Source: Candidatus Aminicenantota bacterium (GTDB lineage: Bacteria > Acidobacteriota > Aminicenantia > Aminicenantales > Aminicenantaceae). From it: a stretch of DNA of 9,252 nt. The stretch spans positions 1 to 9,252 of the forward strand of contig JAFGNQ010000100.1 in the NCBI GenBank assembly GCA_016926925.1. Reading direction: 5' to 3'. Made by a program: the position numbers and the translations under genes. Of the stretch, positions 7,455 through 9,252 are shown piece by piece. The notes under the pieces were generated by a model. That model did no database searches and was not told where the DNA came from. It was given only the letters and a program-made list of their open reading frames with translations. Each line of letters opens with the position of its first letter. Within the stretch, counting starts at the first letter, position 1.

Positions 7455-7524
7455 TTTGAACAGCTCCTTGGCTTAAGATTCTTTCTTGAGTTTGTTATCC
7501 CTCACCCTGAAAAAAGGTTCTTTT

Positions 7525-7553
7525 ATTATAGCCAATACCATCCCCCCGGTCTA
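7525..7553 (-). promoter_or_regulatory. candidate promoter of clpB
   Basis: On the minus strand TAGACC (7553-7548, 4 of 6) and a perfect TATAAT (7530-7525) are 17 bases apart. The transcript would start near 7518 and carry a leader of about 65 bases. In that leader, CTCAAG (7490-7485) and CTTAAG (7477-7472) form an imperfect inverted repeat with a 7-base spacer, a weak hairpin just before the ribosome binding site. I found no sigma32-type element or CIRCE repeat here. Confidence 0.45.
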
Positions 7554-7590
7554 GTTCGCATGCATTTGAAAGGGATATTTCTTTTTCTCC

Positions 7591-7618
7591 TTGACAATTT
7601 GATAAAAAATGCTATTTT
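7591..7618 (+). promoter_or_regulatory. candidate promoter of the acidic-protein gene
   Basis: A perfect TTGACA (7591-7596) precedes TATTTT (7613-7618, 4 of 6) by 16 bases. The start would fall near 7625, giving a leader of only about 11 bases that just includes AGAGGA. This position argues against translation starting at the upstream in-frame ATG at 7609, which would lie inside the promoter. Confidence 0.4.
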
Positions 7619-7635
7619 TCCCTAAGAGGAAACAA

Positions 7636-7968
7636 ATGGAGGAAATTGAAATCACGAGCTGGCAAACACTGGATGCCATAAAAAAAGCGGCAAAAATCGT
7701 GGATACAGTGGGAGATCTTCAATCAGGTCACAAACAATCCATCTTCTGTGTTATCGAGGATGATCTGTTAGAGCTGGTGTATATCGACACCGAGTCCAAT
7801 TTCCTGAGGAGATATGAAGACAAGGATGAATTCCGCTTCGCCATGGAAAAACAAAAAGAAGAAGAAGGAGAAGCACTCTACGAGGAAAACCACAGACTCG
7901 ATGACGACTTTATCGACGAAGACATCGATAGTTCCTTTGCCGGGGACGAAGACTCGGAAAGCTTCTAA
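7636..7968 (+). CDS. small protein with acidic C-terminal tail, unknown function
   Basis: The 110-residue product has two parts. Residues 1-70 look like a compact alpha/beta domain: a helix with TLDAIKKAAKIVDTVGDL, then two strands around QSIFCVIEDD and LLELVYIDTES, then DEFRFAMEKQ. Residues 71-110 are strongly acidic and probably disordered (LDDDFIDEDID, GDEDSESF). There is no signal peptide, membrane segment or catalytic motif, so it should be cytoplasmic. I chose the start at 7636 because AGAGGA lies 5 bases upstream; an in-frame ATG at 7609 would add nine residues but falls inside the likely promoter. It is divergent from clpB (about 180 bases apart) and convergent with mutS, with its own promoter and terminator, so neither neighbour implies a shared role. 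I do not recognise the family. Acidic tails can mimic nucleic acid or bind basic partners, but nothing here proves that. Confidence 0.8.
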   Translation: MEEIEITSWQTLDAIKKAAKIVDTVGDLQSGHKQSIFCVIEDDLLELVYIDTESNFLRRYEDKDEFRFAMEKQKEEEGEALYEENHRLDDDFIDEDIDSSFAGDEDSESF

Positions 7969-8008
7969 AACGTTCCCGAACCCTCCCCTTATCTGACAAC
8001 GAATCCAA

Positions 8009-8046
8009 AAGGACCGGATTGTCAAAAGCAAAGGTCCTTCTTTTTT
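8009..8046 (+). terminator. intrinsic terminator of the acidic-protein gene
   Basis: AAGGACC (8009-8015) pairs with GGTCCTT (8033-8039) around a 17-base loop, followed by C and six T's (8041-8046). It lies about 40 bases after the stop codon. The T-tract ends on the last base of the convergent mutS stop codon. Leftward the stem is followed by only a few T's, so any action on mutS transcripts would be weaker. Confidence 0.7.
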
Positions 8047-9252
8047 CAGTGCCGTTTCCGGGAAGAAATTTTGCTTTTGAGCTCATTGAGCAGAGCCAGG
8101 GCTTCGATCGGCGTAGTCCGGTTCAGGTCATGTTTTTTAATATCCTCTCTGATTTCTTCGAGTATTTCCCTTTCCTGATCTTCTTCAAACAAAAGCATCT
8201 GAGATTTGTTTCGTCGCTTCGATGAATGGTAGGCAATTTTTGGAAGGCCGGCCGCATCCAATTCTTTTTTCTCTAGATTGAAAAGAATCTCTCTGGCTCT
8301 GTCAATCACGGCACGTGGAATTCCCGCCAGTTTGGCGACATGAATTCCATAGCTCTGATCGGAAGGACCGGAAACGATTTTGCGCAAAAAGGTGATGTTC
8401 CCCTTCCACTCCTTGACCGAAACATGATAGTTCTTGATACGCTCCAGAGTCAGCTCGAGCTCCGTCAATTCATGGTAGTGGGTAGCAAAGAGGGTTTTGG
8501 CCCGGACTTCTTTCTTTTCATGGAGATACTCGGCAATCGCCCAGGCAATGCTCAATCCGTCGAACGTGCTCGTCCCTCTCCCTATTTCATCCAGCAGGAT
8601 CAAGCTCTCCGAAGTGGCATTGTTCAGAATATTGGCAGCTTCGAGCATCTCGACCATAAAGGTCGATTGCCCCACACTTAAAAAATCCATAGCTCCGATT
8701 CGCGTAAAGATCCGGTCCACAAGCCCGATTTCGGCTTCCTCCGCAGGGACAAAAGAGCCCATCTGTGCGAGTATACAGATCAGAGCCGTCTGCCTCAGGT
8801 AGGTCGATTTTCCTCCCATGTTCGGTCCCGTGACGATCAGTATTTGATCTGCTTTTCTGTCCAGATACGTGTCGTTGGGGATGAAGGGATCGGTATTGGT
8901 GACTTCGACTACCGGATGACGGCCGCCTACAATCCTTATTCTATCTCCTGCATTGACTGACGGACGCCGATACCGGCAGTTTGAGGCCAGCTCGGACAGG
9001 GACGAAAGCACATCCAAAGTCGCGACCTGAGCGGCGATTCTCTGCAACCTTACGTTCTCACGGGAGATTGTTTCTCTGACTTCAAGAAAAAGGGCGTACT
9101 CCAACTCACCGATCCTTTGCTCGGCGTTCAGCACCTTGTCTTCATACTCCTTCAGTTCCGGCGTGATGAATCTTTCCGAGTTCACCAGAGTCTGCTTCCG
9201 AATATAATCGGCCGGCACCATAGAAAGATTGGGTTTGGTTACATCGATATAG
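8046..9252 (-). CDS. mutS: DNA mismatch repair ATPase MutS, C-terminal part (5' end outside window)
   Basis: MutS recognises mismatches and small loops in DNA and, on ATP binding, becomes a sliding clamp that recruits MutL. About 401 residues are visible. The frame stays open to the right edge, and residues before the ATG at 9221 (YIDVTKPNLS) match the MutS connector, so that ATG is internal. Visible parts are the end of the lever/clamp region (VPADYIRKQTL, ERFITPELKEYE) and the whole ATPase domain: Walker A GPNMGGKST (about 8802-8828), the STFMVEM segment, Walker B LILLDEIGRGTSTFDG and the ATHYHEL switch. The dimerising helix-turn-helix follows (SYGIHVAKLAGIP), and the C-terminal tail has TPIEALALLNELKSK. 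The canonical bacterial MutS1 C-terminus argues against MutS2, which would have a Smr domain. The mismatch-binding Phe-x-Glu domain lies off the window. Confidence 0.97.
   Translation of the reverse strand, partial: YIDVTKPNLSMVPADYIRKQTLVNSERFITPELKEYEDKVLNAEQRIGELEYALFLEVRETISRENVRLQRIAAQVATLDVLSSLSELASNCRYRRPSVNAGDRIRIVGGRHPVVEVTNTDPFIPNDTYLDRKADQILIVTGPNMGGKSTYLRQTALICILAQMGSFVPAEEAEIGLVDRIFTRIGAMDFLSVGQSTFMVEMLEAANILNNATSESLILLDEIGRGTSTFDGLSIAWAIAEYLHEKKEVRAKTLFATHYHELTELELTLERIKNYHVSVKEWKGNITFLRKIVSGPSDQSYGIHVAKLAGIPRAVIDRAREILFNLEKKELDAAGLPKIAYHSSKRRNKSQMLLFEEDQEREILEEIREDIKKHDLNRTTPIEALALLNELKSKISSRKRH

Noticed and set aside
7609..7635. Alternative start of the acidic-protein gene at 7609
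   Set aside because: It lies between the -35 and -10 boxes and has no ribosome binding site; the ATG at 7636 has AGAGGA at good spacing.
8046..9221. mutS starting at the ATG at 9221
   Set aside because: The frame remains open upstream to the window edge, and those codons encode conserved MutS sequence, so the Met is internal.

Overview
The window reads as a chromosomal segment of a Gram-negative (diderm) bacterium of moderate GC. An outer-membrane FadL/OmpP1-type porin with a signal peptide and a putative lipoprotein both imply an outer membrane. The mix of a SnoaL/DUF4440-type lipoprotein with a FadL-like porin and ordinary housekeeping genes would suit Candidatus Aminicenantes/Acidobacteriota or a deltaproteobacterial-type lineage. 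That is an impression from protein style only; no rRNA or tRNA is present to settle it.

Left part (1-1308) is loosely packed and accessory-like. It holds the C-terminal end of a PAS-domain protein cut by the window edge, an intergenic stretch with a possible decayed reading frame on the minus strand, a secreted SnoaL-like protein with a good sigma70-type promoter, and then a 277-base gene-free stretch whose inverted repeats could fold into a three-way-junction RNA.

Middle part (1309-4673) is transcribed leftwards. In transcription order it contains a Nfu-type Fe-S scaffold protein, a FadL-family outer-membrane transporter closed by a clear intrinsic terminator, GalU (UDP-glucose synthesis) and a small four-helix membrane protein with its own promoter. 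Most of these seem to be separate transcription units, since promoters or a terminator lie between them.

Right part (4674-9252) is housekeeping: the disaggregase ClpB (minus strand), a divergently transcribed 110-residue protein of unknown function with a very acidic tail, and the C-terminal part of the mismatch-repair ATPase MutS (minus strand), which runs off the right edge. The acidic-protein gene and mutS converge on a hairpin terminator whose U-tract touches the mutS stop codon.

I see no CRISPR array, insertion sequence, tRNA, rRNA or phage module. The window is mostly conventional. The items most worth a second look are the structured intergenic region at 1083-1169, the unrecognised acidic protein next to clpB, and two short non-annotated reading frames (370-486 and 4685-4816) that look protein-like but lack convincing starts.
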